Shown one piece after another: positions 1 through 10,225 of a stretch of 64,000 nucleotides of DNA (position 1 is the first letter of the stretch; each line of letters starts with the position of its first letter). Below the pieces are notes generated by a model. The model ran no database searches. It saw only the letters and a list, made by a program, of their open reading frames with translations, and was not told where the DNA came from. The stretch lies in NCBI GenBank assembly GCA_012861695.1, contig JAAOOA010000060.1, positions 3,068,071 through 3,132,070 of the forward strand, in the 5' to 3' direction. This DNA is from Trematomus loennbergii. Lineage: Eukaryota > Chordata > Actinopteri > Perciformes > Nototheniidae. The translations under genes and the position numbers were made by a program.

Positions 1-470
1 TGTGATGCCAAACAGCGGGCAGCACTGCAGCGGTCGGTAAATGCCGCTGAAACACATTAATAAACAATGAACCACGGCACTCTGGAGAAAAGTATAAGGT
101 TGGAGAAGTCGTTATTTAATTTAATCTGGCTTCGTATGATTAAAAGCAACACGATCATCGACCCGACGCAGTCCACCATTGTTGTTGTTGTGAGCGCTGT
201 TGCGGAGAAAATCAGCGACGTAAACGGTGACGTCATGACGCAGCCGCAGCACCAGTCGGGCTCTGGGCGGTGTGAACAGAGCGGGAGCTGAAAAGAAAAA
301 CCGGTTCCGAACCAGAAGAGCGCAAGCAGGGAACCTCTTTGGTGTGAAAGGGGCATAAGGGGTTGACCAATCACAACAGAGGTGGCCAGCTAACCAATCA
401 GAGCAGACTGGGCTCTGGTTTCTTACTTTTAAATGTTAACTGTAATTTGGCAGTTTTCAGTGTTTATCTC
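1..470. repeat. Probable dispersed repeat; no gene seen
   Basis: This stretch has a perfect TGACGTCA palindrome at 228-235 and two CCAAT-type motifs (about 363 and 395), so at first it resembles a promoter. The words around the CCAAT motifs (a CTCTGATTGG core on one strand) recur near 39897 and 46090, and the AACCGGTTCC / GGTGTGAAAGG wording looks like that of fish interspersed repeats. I therefore read it as an old DNA-element fragment. Short open frames on both strands show no recognisable protein. The family assignment is from memory and weak. Confidence 0.4.
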
Positions 471-474
471 ATTT

Positions 475-850
475 CAAACCTTTATTTAACCAGATTGGTC
501 CCATTGAGATCATGATCTCTTTTTGAAGGGAGACCTGAAACATAAAACAATAAAGGACATCATACATTATATTTACAGGATACATTTACATAGTTCTAGA
601 CATTTACAAGTACCCATAGTATCAATGAGCATTTCATTTAGCCTAGCTTTAAAACATGCAGAGGAATGAGATTGCTCAGTTTCAATTCTTGCTGAAGATT
701 GTTCCAAGCAAGTGGCGCTGCGCACATAAAAGCTGTCTTACCTAAGACAGTCCTTGCTCTTGGCACATCTAACAATACTACATCATGCGATCTCAGACAA
801 TAGCTGCTTGCAACTCTCTGTGTTATCAGAGAGCAGATATAATACGGGAG
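475..850 (-). repeat. LINE-type repeat, 3' part
   Basis: On the minus strand the sequence ends with the words AATGGGACCA and TGGTTAAATAAAGG (484-500), the usual 3' end of a common fish non-LTR repeat. The body up to about 850 continues in the same style, including a segment about lack of a complete frame. No reverse-transcriptase motif is left. The clade (L2/Rex-like) cannot be fixed by eye. Confidence 0.5.
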
Positions 851-1039
851 TTTACCCGACGGGAGTTTATCTGACAGATATTCTACAGATTTATATCTAT
901 CACGGTCAACTTGTATATATTTTACTTTTTAGTTTAGTTACTGTTTTATTTTCTATTTTGAGATGTTAATATTTTATGTTTGTTTATTTGCTACTCTTTT
1001 TCTTTTTCAAATGATGTGCAACTCCTTGTTTTAACATGC

Positions 1040-1095
1040 TGCTTTGACGAAAACATTTCTCAATTTGCGATCAATAAAGTATATCTTATCTTAAG
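1040..1095 (+). repeat. Retroposon 3' tail (GATCAATAAAGTAT type)
   Basis: The words CTCAATTTGCGATCAATAAA followed by GTATATCTTATCTTA match the 3' tail shared by several fish LINEs and SINEs (reverse transcription start site plus short repeats). Only the tail is preserved. Confidence 0.5.
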
Positions 1096-1129
1096 AGGTG
1101 CTGCAGCACAGGCAGGATGAGAAAAATAA

Positions 1130-1226
1130 GGAGCTTTTTGAACATTAAAGCATGGAGACATGTCACAATAGAGACACTAAATACTAATATGAACCTGAAA
1201 ATGAGCAGAATATGTCCTCTTTAATG
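1130..1226 (+). repeat. Fragment of TTAA-flanked dispersed element
   Basis: This block shares wording with 2085-2183: an ACATTAAAG start, a GACATGTCACA core and a GAAAATGAGCA end followed by a TTTAA terminus. The terminus resembles the ends of the complete TTAA-flanked element at 55363-55870. Here the element ends about 13 bp before a good splice acceptor at 1236-1237. Confidence 0.45.
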
Positions 1227-1255
1227 TCTTCTCACAGACCCAGAGCAAGATAAAG

Positions 1256-1339
1256 ACTTGCCAATCTCCACTGTGAAGACTCAGGAGATTCTTCAGGCAA
1301 TGTGGTGCGGGAGAGTGCAGAGGGACACGGCACCATCGA
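1256..1339 (+). CDS. Possible penultimate exon of the unrecognised gene ending at 7104
   Basis: A strong donor (CGA|GTGAGT) follows position 1339. The frame that joins in phase to the exon at 6891 is open from 1254 to 1339 and gives an acidic stretch ending SAEGHGTIE; the split codon GA+G at the junction makes Glu. The problem is the 5' side: the best acceptor, a pyrimidine-rich tract ending CAG at 1237, would bring in a TAA at 1251-1253 in this frame. Either a weaker acceptor near 1255 is used, a base is wrong here, or this is not an exon. Start and upstream exons are unknown. Confidence 0.25.
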
Positions 1340-2084
1340 GTGAGTATTGATCTTTTTGGCCAACATTGACCTGCAGTCAGCACCTTTTGTTCATTTGGAC
1401 ATGTGGGCATTTTCAAGTAACAGCAATCCTTTAGAGGACTCTGCTCTACATTACCCAGATAAATACCTTCTTCAACGTAACAAAATGGTTTCTTGCTTGC
1501 TTAATCTCCCGAAGCCTTCTAACCTCAGCTTTTGACTCAGCAAGTAAAAACCTGAGAGGTGAACAGGTGTCCTCCCCACCAGGTGACGTCTGGCCCAGCA
1601 GACAAGATATTCAAGCTCTGAAAATAATTACCATTCCATGTCGAGCAAGTTACGAGGCATAAAACATTAAGTCGGCTGCACAAGTTCCCATGACTGATTC
1701 ATCATAGCACTGCATGGGAATTTTCCTTTATTAATGGCTTGCGTTTGATGTGGAGATACTGGCCTGGTGTGAAGTCTTCAGGGCGTGGCACCTGATGTTG
1801 TTGGCCCAGACATTGGGCGGAATCCTTTAGTCATGCTTCAGATGAGACCAGCCCCATGTAGGCATCCAAGAGTAGCACTGCTGTCAAAATAAAAGCTACA
1901 CACAGGCAAATCTCTCAGCTAGAATACTTGGCTGTATCAACACATCGCAAGTCACTCTGTCATTTGATGACATTAAATTCATTCTTAATCCTATACTTTT
2001 TCTTAATGTCCTCATGTTTTGTGAATGCCGACCTAAAGCCGCTTTCACATGATTTGCAAATTGCTTACCGGCAGTATGAGACAA

Positions 2085-2190
2085 ATAGAGACCTTTTGGG
2101 ACATTAAAGTATGTTAACATGTCACAGTAGAAGCACAAAATACAAATATGAAACCGGAAAATGAGCATAATAGGGCCCTTTTTAAAGTTA
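2085..2190 (+). repeat. Second fragment of the TTAA-flanked dispersed element
   Basis: Same family as 1130-1226, with the GAAAATGAGCATAATAGGGC end and a TTTTTAAAG terminus. The 1340-2085 and 2190-2985 intervals around it are AT-rich and show nothing I can identify. Confidence 0.45.
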
Positions 2191-2984
2191 TAAGACGTTT
2201 ACTGTTTTCTGCCAAAGATCCTCACAGATTAGTGAGTGAATCTGGTTATTAAAGTTGGGTCAATATGATTCATGTAAACACATCACACTAGTGGCTCTGT
2301 CAGGCCATACTCACATTCTGATCACAGGTCTGATTTGAGCTAGATGATAAAATGCTTATTATGACAATTCTATTATGCTGATGTTTAGGAGGTATGTTGT
2401 TTACCATCTTCACCATCGTCTTAGATGAGTGCTGATCCATCCTCTGGGAACCATGCATTTGTGAAAGTACAAAACTTAATCATAATCCATTAAATAGCTA
2501 TTTAGGATTTGACCTACTTTTTGCAGATAATAATTATACATGTTTACTTAAGTGAGGTTTCAAATGTTTGTGTTTAATTACAAGCACATCACATATGGCA
2601 TATCTCAATTTCCTCTTGTTTTTTGTTCTTTTTCTCTATTGAGGTGAATGGGTAGATCATTTTGACACCATGTTTCTGTCAATAAAATTACATTTTCATT
2701 GTTGAAGTTCAACGTTTTGAGGAGTCCCAGAATATTCTATTAACTCATATAAAATGAACACATTTAGACAAATGAGACAAATATAAAAACACCAAGAACT
2801 ATCTGTATCTTCAATCTCATACCATGGGTTGTTTATTAATGAAATCCAGTGTTGATTAAAACATGCATTGAATGAACACTAGTATTTTAGTAACCAGCAT
2901 GTCATACGTATACTGTATATCTTACACAATGAAACACACACGTACATTTTTTTAAATATATTTTAGCATAATCGTAAATCTAAT

Positions 2985-3335
2985 TATATGTTGTGGGTGA
3001 ACCTGAGATCCAGGAGAAAACCGTAAATGAGAAATGGGGAAGGAGAGGGGGGGTGTTAGGTAGGAAGAAAGAGGTGAGGGACATGGAGAGGACAGTGGAG
3101 AGGGGAGAGAGGGGGAAGAAGTAGGTGAGGTAAATGGAGGCTGGAGGAAGGAGCTGAGGTAAATGGTGACATTTTTTTCTAATTCCATTATGAATATGGA
3201 TTGCGGGAAAACCTGAAATCCAGGAAGAAACCTAATGAGGTAAAGGGGAGGAGAGTGAGGAAGGACGTGGGGGGGTGGAAGGATCGGGAGAAAGAGGGAG
3301 AGGGGAAGGGGGGAGGTAGAGGGAACTACTGTTGT
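2985..3335 (+). repeat. Duplicated purine-rich tract
   Basis: Two related blocks about 205 bp apart share an (A)CCTGA(G/A)ATCCAGGA word followed by G/A-only sequence (3030-3165 and 3235-3330). Nearly all bases on the plus strand are purines. Directly after it the plus strand turns pyrimidine-rich because of the coiled-coil sequence on the other strand. Confidence 0.65.
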
Positions 3336-3414
3336 CCAGCCTGAGCTGAAGCACCAGCAGCTTCCTCCCCGTCGTTTCCCGCCTCAGCTTACTCCCTCTT
3401 TGCCTTCCCTCTCA

Positions 3415-4405
3415 CCTGCTTCTCTTGCCTCTTGCTTTGCATCCTCTGCAAGTCCACGTCCCTCTCTGTCTCCCTCCTACGAAACAAGAAACTCTCCTCT
3501 GGTAATCCATGTTCAGAGAGAGGTCCTCCAGAAGTTCCTCTTCATCCTCCATCTTGTTGTCCTTCGCCTCCCAGCTCAGCTGTTTCTGAGCCAGGTCTCT
3601 GGAGAACCTTTCCTCTGTCTCCCTCCTCTCGTCTTTCAACTCTTGGACTTCTGTCTCCAAGGTTTGGTTTTTCCTGGCCTCGTGATTTTTCTTGTTCGTC
3701 ACCTGTTTCAATTTGATCTCCACCTTTTTTCTCAGTCTCGCAGCGGAGGTTTTTCTGGGCCAGGTCATCTTTCTCCTTCTCCACCTCTTTGAATTGTGTC
3801 TCCATCTGTTGTTTTTCACTCTCCCAGATGCGGTTCTTTCGGCCAGGTCTTCTGAGAACTTTTCACCCTCCTTTTTCAACTGGTCATCCAAATGTTTGAC
3901 TTCCCTCTCCAAGGTTTTGTTTTTACGGGCCTGGTAATTTTTGTGCTTTGTCACACCTTTCAATTGAATCTCCATCTCTTGTTTTTCCCTCTCCAAGATG
4001 ATGTTTTTACTGGCCTGGTCATCTTTCTCCTTCTCTGCCTCTTTTAATGTAGTCTCCATCTGTTGTTTTTCACTCTCCAAGGTGTCATTTCTTCCGGCCA
4101 GGTCTTTTGTGAACTTTTCCCCTGCTTTTTCAACTGGTCCTCCAACTGTTGGACTTCCTTCTCCAAGGTTTTGTTTTTACGGGTTTGGTAATTGTTGTGC
4201 TTCGTCTCCTCTTTCAATTTCATCTCCATCTTCTGTTTTGCCGTCTCCAAGATGTGGTTCCTACCGGCCTGGTCCTTTTTCTCGTCCGCCACTCCATTCA
4301 ACATCGTCTTCATCTGTTGTTTTTCAATCTCCCAGCTCTGTTGTTTCTCGGCCAGGTTGTTGGTGAACTTTTCCTGGCACTGAAGGAGTTCTTCCTCTTC
4401 CCACT
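3415..4405 (-). pseudogene. Coiled-coil protein made of ~85-residue repeats, frame broken
   Basis: Read on the minus strand, this encodes a highly charged heptad-type sequence. A unit of about 84-85 residues (252-255 bp) occurs three times plus a partial fourth. Each unit begins EKF..(D/N)LA, continues (E/S)EKQQM, has KHKNYQARKNKTLE-type wording and ends LEDQLKK. The word CTCCAAGG on the plus strand marks equivalent points at 3655, 3907 and 4161. No single frame runs through: shifts are needed near 4100, 3820 and 3690. A good donor (AGCAG|GTGAGAGG) lies at 3414/3415, so the block may once have been an exon. I do not recognise the family. Decay is the simplest reading, but single-base assembly errors elsewhere in this window mean a live gene is not excluded. 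Confidence 0.55.
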
Positions 4406-5001
4406 CAGGGCCGTTTCTTCCTATAGGCGGACTATGCAGATGCATAGGGCCCCTGCGGCCACTAGGGGGCCCCCATGCTGAAAGTTCAGGTTCAGCCTCA
4501 ATATATTTGGGGAGAATTAAAATGAGCTGTCGTTATTTGTAGACAGCCAAGCCCCCTCCTGTGTTCAGTGAAGCATTATACGCTTAAAAATCAAATGTAG
4601 GATATAAAAACAACTAAACTGCAATGATAGCAAAGCTGTGGCTTGTGTTTTGGGGTAATAAAGTCCAAATCATCGTTGGGCTAACACATTATTGAGAAAA
4701 TGCTGCATCTCTTGCATTTATTGACATAGAGGAGCCTTATTGTTTACCTTTTTAATATAATTTGTTGTAAGTTTCAATTGCTTGGTTTTCGTGAAATTAG
4801 CCTGTTTTCCTCTTAAAGTGTAACAGATTGATGCGTCTCCACAGATCATCTTAAAGGCTTCGGAATTCCCCCTTTGTAGTTAAAAAACTGTAAAGAATAG
4901 GGCCCCCAAACAGCATCTTGCATAGGGCCCCAAACAGCATCTTGCATAGGGCCCCCAAACAGCATCTTGCATAGGGCCCCCGAACAGCTAGAACGGCCCT
5001 G
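4406..5001. mobile_element. Non-autonomous hAT element, 8-bp target duplication
   Basis: The 596-bp element starts CAGGGCCGTT and ends with its reverse complement (AACGGCCCTG). It is flanked by a perfect 8-bp duplication TTCCCACT (4398-4405 and 5002-5009), the hallmark of hAT transposition. It has no transposase frame. Near its right end a unit of about 25 bp (GGGCCCCCAAACAGCATCTT core) is repeated three to four times at 4898-4985. It sits at the 5' edge of the coiled-coil sequence and its left target duplication overlaps that sequence. Confidence 0.9.
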
Positions 5002-5012
5002 TTCCCACTAAG

Positions 5013-5065
5013 CAGTGGTTCCAAAACTTATTTTGCACGACCCCCCTTTTGAAGATAAGAATATT
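5013..5065 (+). mobile_element. End of a second hAT-type element
   Basis: CAGTGGTTCC followed by AAAACTT and GCACGACCCCCC is the typical left end of Charlie-like hAT elements. No matching inverted right end was found in the next kilobase, so the element is truncated or its end has diverged. From 5065 to 6300 I see no other feature. Confidence 0.4.
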
Positions 5066-6389
5066 TGTGAGCCCGACTTATAATAATTAGGTCTAACTGT
5101 GTAATACTATGTATCTTTTACTGTGTAACAACATTTCTGCTTTCAACATATTTTCAAACTTAACCAGCTCCCTAAGCTCCCTGTTTTTATAGAGGCCACA
5201 GCAGAAAAACATAGGTAGGATGTGGCAAAAGGAAGGAGTGTGGCCGTGGCTCTCCTACCTAGCAGTGGGTAATCCTTCTCCACTCCAGTCCAAAATGCAA
5301 CCAGTGTGTTATAATAGTAGGGTCATGCAGAGTAAGGTTGCCAATCCTTTTAAGAGAGAGAGGGGTTTTTAAGAGTGGGTTATTGAACATTTTGTGAAGA
5401 TTCATCCTCTGATTTGCGTTTTAGCTGGGAGCCATGCACTCAAAAATGTGTCCATGTTATGCTAGCAGTGCTCAATGCATCTCTCATTTGGGGGCGCGCC
5501 TTGTTAGTGTAACTACATATAAAGTATGTAGTGCCTTACTCAGGGACACCTCGGTAGCATTTGGTCTTTTGGAGACTTGGTTCCCAAGCCAATTCCCTAT
5601 GGACTCCGCCACCAACACCCATGATGTCATTTCCTTTGTGTCACTAACAGTTTTTTCACTTCCTCTGCCGAGCTTGGGCAACAGGTTGTGCCCATGCTGT
5701 GGGACACACTTTAAGTATGAAAGTACCCTTTTTCAAATATGTTTATGATTTAACCAAATTGGTTGACCATACAAGAGACGTATGTACAAAAAAAAATAGC
5801 AAAACAAGTAAATGAAAAGCCGGTTTCTTAATGTTATATTTGACATGTAGTTGGTCTCCAGGAATGAAGGACCAGAGAAAAATGCCATTCTAGGGGGGGC
5901 TCGAGAGCTGTTTGATATTATAAAGTATATTTTCGAAATACTTTTTCTACACTAGACTTTAGTTTTTAGCATTTTGGGCTAAGGAAAATTGGAAATGTCA
6001 TAGGTGGGACAGATAATGTCCTCCAATTCTGAACTTAAAAAATTAGACATCTGAATATGCAAATATTAGCGAGTGTTTGCTAACAAGCTCATCACAGCTG
6101 CAGCTACTTTTCGGTTTCTCACACCAGGTCCTATCCAAGTGTTTCTCGTCTTGCTGCCCTCTGGTGTTCCTGCACAGCCCCATGGATCATTCCTGATTTT
6201 CCTATGGATGTCATACAGTGACATTCAATATGGAATTACATCATCACACAAATAATAGCATAAATTAATAAAGAGACCTCCAGCTGTTGACATCCACACA
6301 CAAAAATATTTTTAAACACATTTATATAGACATATACGTTATAAACATTTCAGAACAAATGTTGAAGTGGATAAATGTAACAAGGTGCA

Positions 6390-6720
6390 TTGCTAAACTA
6401 CTGCATTCTATTTTGAGTTGATTTTACTTAACCTGAGTTTTTCATAATTCTGCTTTTTACTCCACTTTATTTATTTGTCAGCCTTATTTACTAATTAGTT
6501 TACAAATTCATATTATAAGCTTATACAAAATATATATTAACTAATAAATAAACATTAACATGTAACCATAGGTTAAAATATCCATCAGAAGTATTTACTA
6601 AATAATTCAAATTAGATCCACCAGCATGCGATAAACATATCAATAATCCTAATCCAGTAATTTAATATATATGATTCCGTATTTGGCCAAAACGCATTCT
6701 GAGTACTTTTACTTTTCGAG
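6390..6720. repeat. Fragment of hAT-like 'ACTTTTACTCCACT' family
   Basis: The wording (TTTTTACTCCACTTTATTTATTTG, AATCCAGTAATTT, GAGTACTTTTACTTTT) is shared with 40276-40735 in the same order. The terminal inverted repeats seen in other copies of this family (for example 15470-15644) are missing or eroded here. Confidence 0.6.
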
Positions 6721-6843
6721 TATGTTTACTATTTAGTATTGATCTTACCAATGTATGACACATGAACACGATAGAGCACTTTTTCTAACTTGGTATTCTT
6801 AGTGTCCGTGCATTGGGTGAATACTTATTATATATTTATATGA

Positions 6844-7104
<261 letters not shown>

Positions 7105-7325
7105 CCGCTCTGCCACATCAACACTGCTATGTTCTACCACGGGTTATGTTGACGTTACAGACATTACAGGGACGCCTGGGATAAAACCTCCCATTGCCAT
7201 GCTTAATATATATTTCATTGATTTTCGCTTCAATACTGACTCAGATTTCTCTAATCAAATGTTGCAGGATTAGCATTATGCATCAGGCTTTTGTGCTGGC
7301 CCATGTTTAGAGTGTTAGAAAACTA

Positions 7326-7331
7326 AATAAA
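7326..7331 (+). terminator. Candidate poly(A) signal for the gene ending at 7104
   Basis: AATAAA, about 220 nt downstream of the stop codon of the terminal exon. Confidence 0.45.
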
Positions 7332-9655
7332 AAACCTTGGACCTTAATTCACTCCCTTACAGAGGATAGCAATTTAATATATGAATCAGATATCTTTGTT
7401 ATCATTCTAGTTGACAAAAAAGCCTCTTATTACTGTCATTGCTCAGTATGAGGTCACTCACTGTACAAAATAGATTATATATCATATGACTGCTTTACTG
7501 CATTTCATTCTACATGTGTGAAGTCACAGACTATGACCTGCTGTGACGTAAAGGTAGATTTTTTTTATTTTTTTTATTTTAGGGACTGTATGAACATTTC
7601 TATGAAAATATTAGTGGAGGGTATTTTTTAGCAATTGATTATAAATGTTTCACTATCCAATAGCAAGTCCCCTTTTCACTTAAATCTAAATCTCCATGGA
7701 AAGCATATAAATATAGGGTAATGTGCCATATAAAGTCATAGTGAATATGAATGTGATGTCATCAACGGCAATTCGGCCATCTTTGAAGGATACCAGCAAA
7801 AGTAAACAATGGACTTAATCTGTACGGCGAGCGGAGTATAGCATAACTCTTTCACTTCAAACCTTTTAAACATGGTCTGGAGGCACTGTTATGTCATTGG
7901 CTGTAAATAAACAACTCTCATGACAAACCATGGGATTACATTTATACTTTTATAGCTAAATTAAAAAGAGGATGACATAGCGAACATCAGCAAGGAACGC
8001 TGAATGTGTTGAATGGGACCCATCTGCTGACTGTTTGAGAATTGTCGAAGTGTTGAGAATTGCTCAAATACAGTAACACAAACCACTTCACCAGGGATAA
8101 TAATAATAATAATAATAGCTTGGATTTATATAGCGCCTTTCAAGGGACCCAAGGTCGCTTTACAAATAATAGGGCAAAAACATAACAAAAGACAGACAGA
8201 CAAAACAACAGATCGATACGATTTTAATCATAAATGCTGCAGTTTACAAAAATATACTGGTATTTTAACATGCATGATTAGCCAACGTTTTATCAGCACT
8301 CAGTTAGCCTAACATTAGCACTCTTACCTCTGTCCAGATGATTTTATAGTTGTCATTAAAACTGTAGATTTGAAGGTCTTGTATCGACCTATTTAACTTG
8401 ACTTATATTAAATATGTTTAAATTGCAGATGAGTGTAGGCACTAGTAACAGTGATCAGTCCATTCTTCTCTTCATAAGTATACAGATGTCAATAATTAAC
8501 CACATTTATTTTATGATTAGCGCTCCTCTGTTTCTGCCGAAAGCTCATTTGTAAGGGCATTTGTATTTTGCACATACTTTATTCAAAACAGCTGAAAGCT
8601 ATTGACGGCTTGCTAAAGTTGCTAGAGATCCTCCCAAGATGGCCGTGACACCCCTTGAATGCACCGCGGTTCCCAATCCCTACAGAGACAGTTTTAGGTT
8701 TGAAATAAATAATGGTTAGAATATTCAAAAAACAGAAGACAATATTGTGTTATGTGTTAATTAATTGTAATTATATTACTTTGATATATTTTGGGGAGGG
8801 TGTTGCAAATTTCTCCTAGTCAAGTAGAAGGTCTTTCAAAAATATCAAAAATGCTGAAGAAGGCATGTTTCCACCCAGATCATTTCCCCACAGTCCCTAA
8901 ATGCTTGCACAGCAGACACATGCAGCACTAAAATAACAAATCCAGATTGTGTGCACTTTGAGGGTCTTTTGTCATTGCAGTTCATTTTCTTTGTGGCGGG
9001 AAACACCTTTACAGCTCAAACTGATACATTTTATGATACATTGTCGCAAACAAAGAACACTGCTCACTGCGAGCACACCGTGTCTCAGAGAATTGAGATT
9101 CCCTGTCCTAACCAGAGGAGGGCAGTATTTGTAAATAGTTAACACTGCAGTGTGTCTGCAAAGCTTAACACGGGTTCTGTGGCACATGCTATCTGTTCAA
9201 CTTTACCGTTTTTATGCTACATTTTGAGTTGGCATCAAAGATATACAAATATAAGTCCCATGGTGCATTGCATTTTTGTGCCTCAGAATATATTGAGACT
9301 ATTTAAAGATATTATCTATGCAGTTCTGTGCTCGATTTTGCTTTGCTTCATGAAGAACACTTCATTTGAGGACCTCTACCTTCAGAATGGAGCATTGTGC
9401 TTTTATCTAACAATTCATCATTTAAAATAAAAAATAATATATGAACTCTGTGTTTCCTGTCAAATGTTTACCATCTTTGTCTAAAATACTAGAAGACACA
9501 GTTGTTAACCACAAGGTCTCCCTTTGTGTTTAGCGAGAGGCTGTAATGAAGGGGTAAAGGAAAAGATAAGGGTGTGTTGTCACTTTGACACACTGCCTCT
9601 CACTGACACAACAACATCTGTAAGAACACACATGCACATGTGCAACAGTTCCACA
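7332..9655. other. Intergenic spacer with repeats
   Basis: AT-rich spacer between the unrecognised gene and the 3' end of tns4. It holds a poly-T stretch (7559-7580) and the retroposon tail at 8097-8170. A frame starting at 7873 (M-V-W-R-H-C.. then G-C) faintly recalls the start of a THAP zinc finger but stops after 12 codons. No gene is supported. Confidence 0.5.
8097..8170 (-). repeat. (TAA)n plus retroposon 3' tail
   Basis: Six to seven TAA units followed by GGATTTATATAGCGCCTTTC and GTCGCTTTACA. Read on the minus strand this is the usual 3' end of a fish non-LTR retroposon (AAAGCG..GCGCTATATAAATCC then ATT repeats). Only the tail remains. Confidence 0.6.
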
Positions 9656-9657
9656 TG

Positions 9658-9663
9658 TTTATT
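9658..9663 (-). terminator. tns4: Candidate poly(A) signal of tns4
   Basis: TTTATT on the plus strand (AATAAA on the minus strand), about 560 nt beyond the tns4 stop codon. Confidence 0.35.
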
Positions 9664-10225
9664 TTCATCATAACAAATACATGAATATACAGAGAAGATA
9701 TTGTTTACAGTGCAGTTTAATAAATACATTCTCAACTTTAAACTTTAAAGTTGCTTTGAAATGAAAGGACATGACAATATGTTTAGCCGAGTCTATTAAC
9801 AGAATCTTCAAAATAATTACTACATTTAATCAACTGCTTTACCATGACCTAATCTCTATGTTTTTATCTTCTCTTTTTGTAAAACAACATTGAAATTATT
9901 TTGCAGAGCTTCCTTTATACAAAAGTACAGTAAAGTACCATTTATTTTAACATTTACAAACTGGATTATTTGAACAGTAGCAGCTTGCAATTTACAATCA
10001 AATGTTGCTGGTTCCTTGTCTGGTTTGTTGTTTGAAGGCAAATCAGTCTTGCATATCTTCATATATGCTACTCTTTTGACTTGAATATGTGACCATGCTT
10101 TTCAGATGTTGTATTGTAATCTAGTAGATACAGTATTGGACGGTTACTAACAAAATACAGTTTAAGTGTAGATAGTGCTTTAAGATCCCAGGTGTCATGT
10201 TGCCTCAGTCTTTGTGAGTCTGTGG

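Noticed and set aside
150..420. CpG-containing promoter with CRE (228-235) and CCAAT boxes
   Set aside because: The CCAAT surroundings recur at 39897 and 46090 and the wording is that of dispersed fish repeats, so a gene promoter is not supported.
4898..4985. Short tandem repeat as an independent satellite
   Set aside because: It lies wholly inside the hAT element and is treated as part of it.
7873..7960. Start resembling a THAP zinc finger (M-V-W-R-H-C .. G-C)
   Set aside because: Stop after 12 codons and no later Cys/His pair in any frame; too weak to call even a relic.
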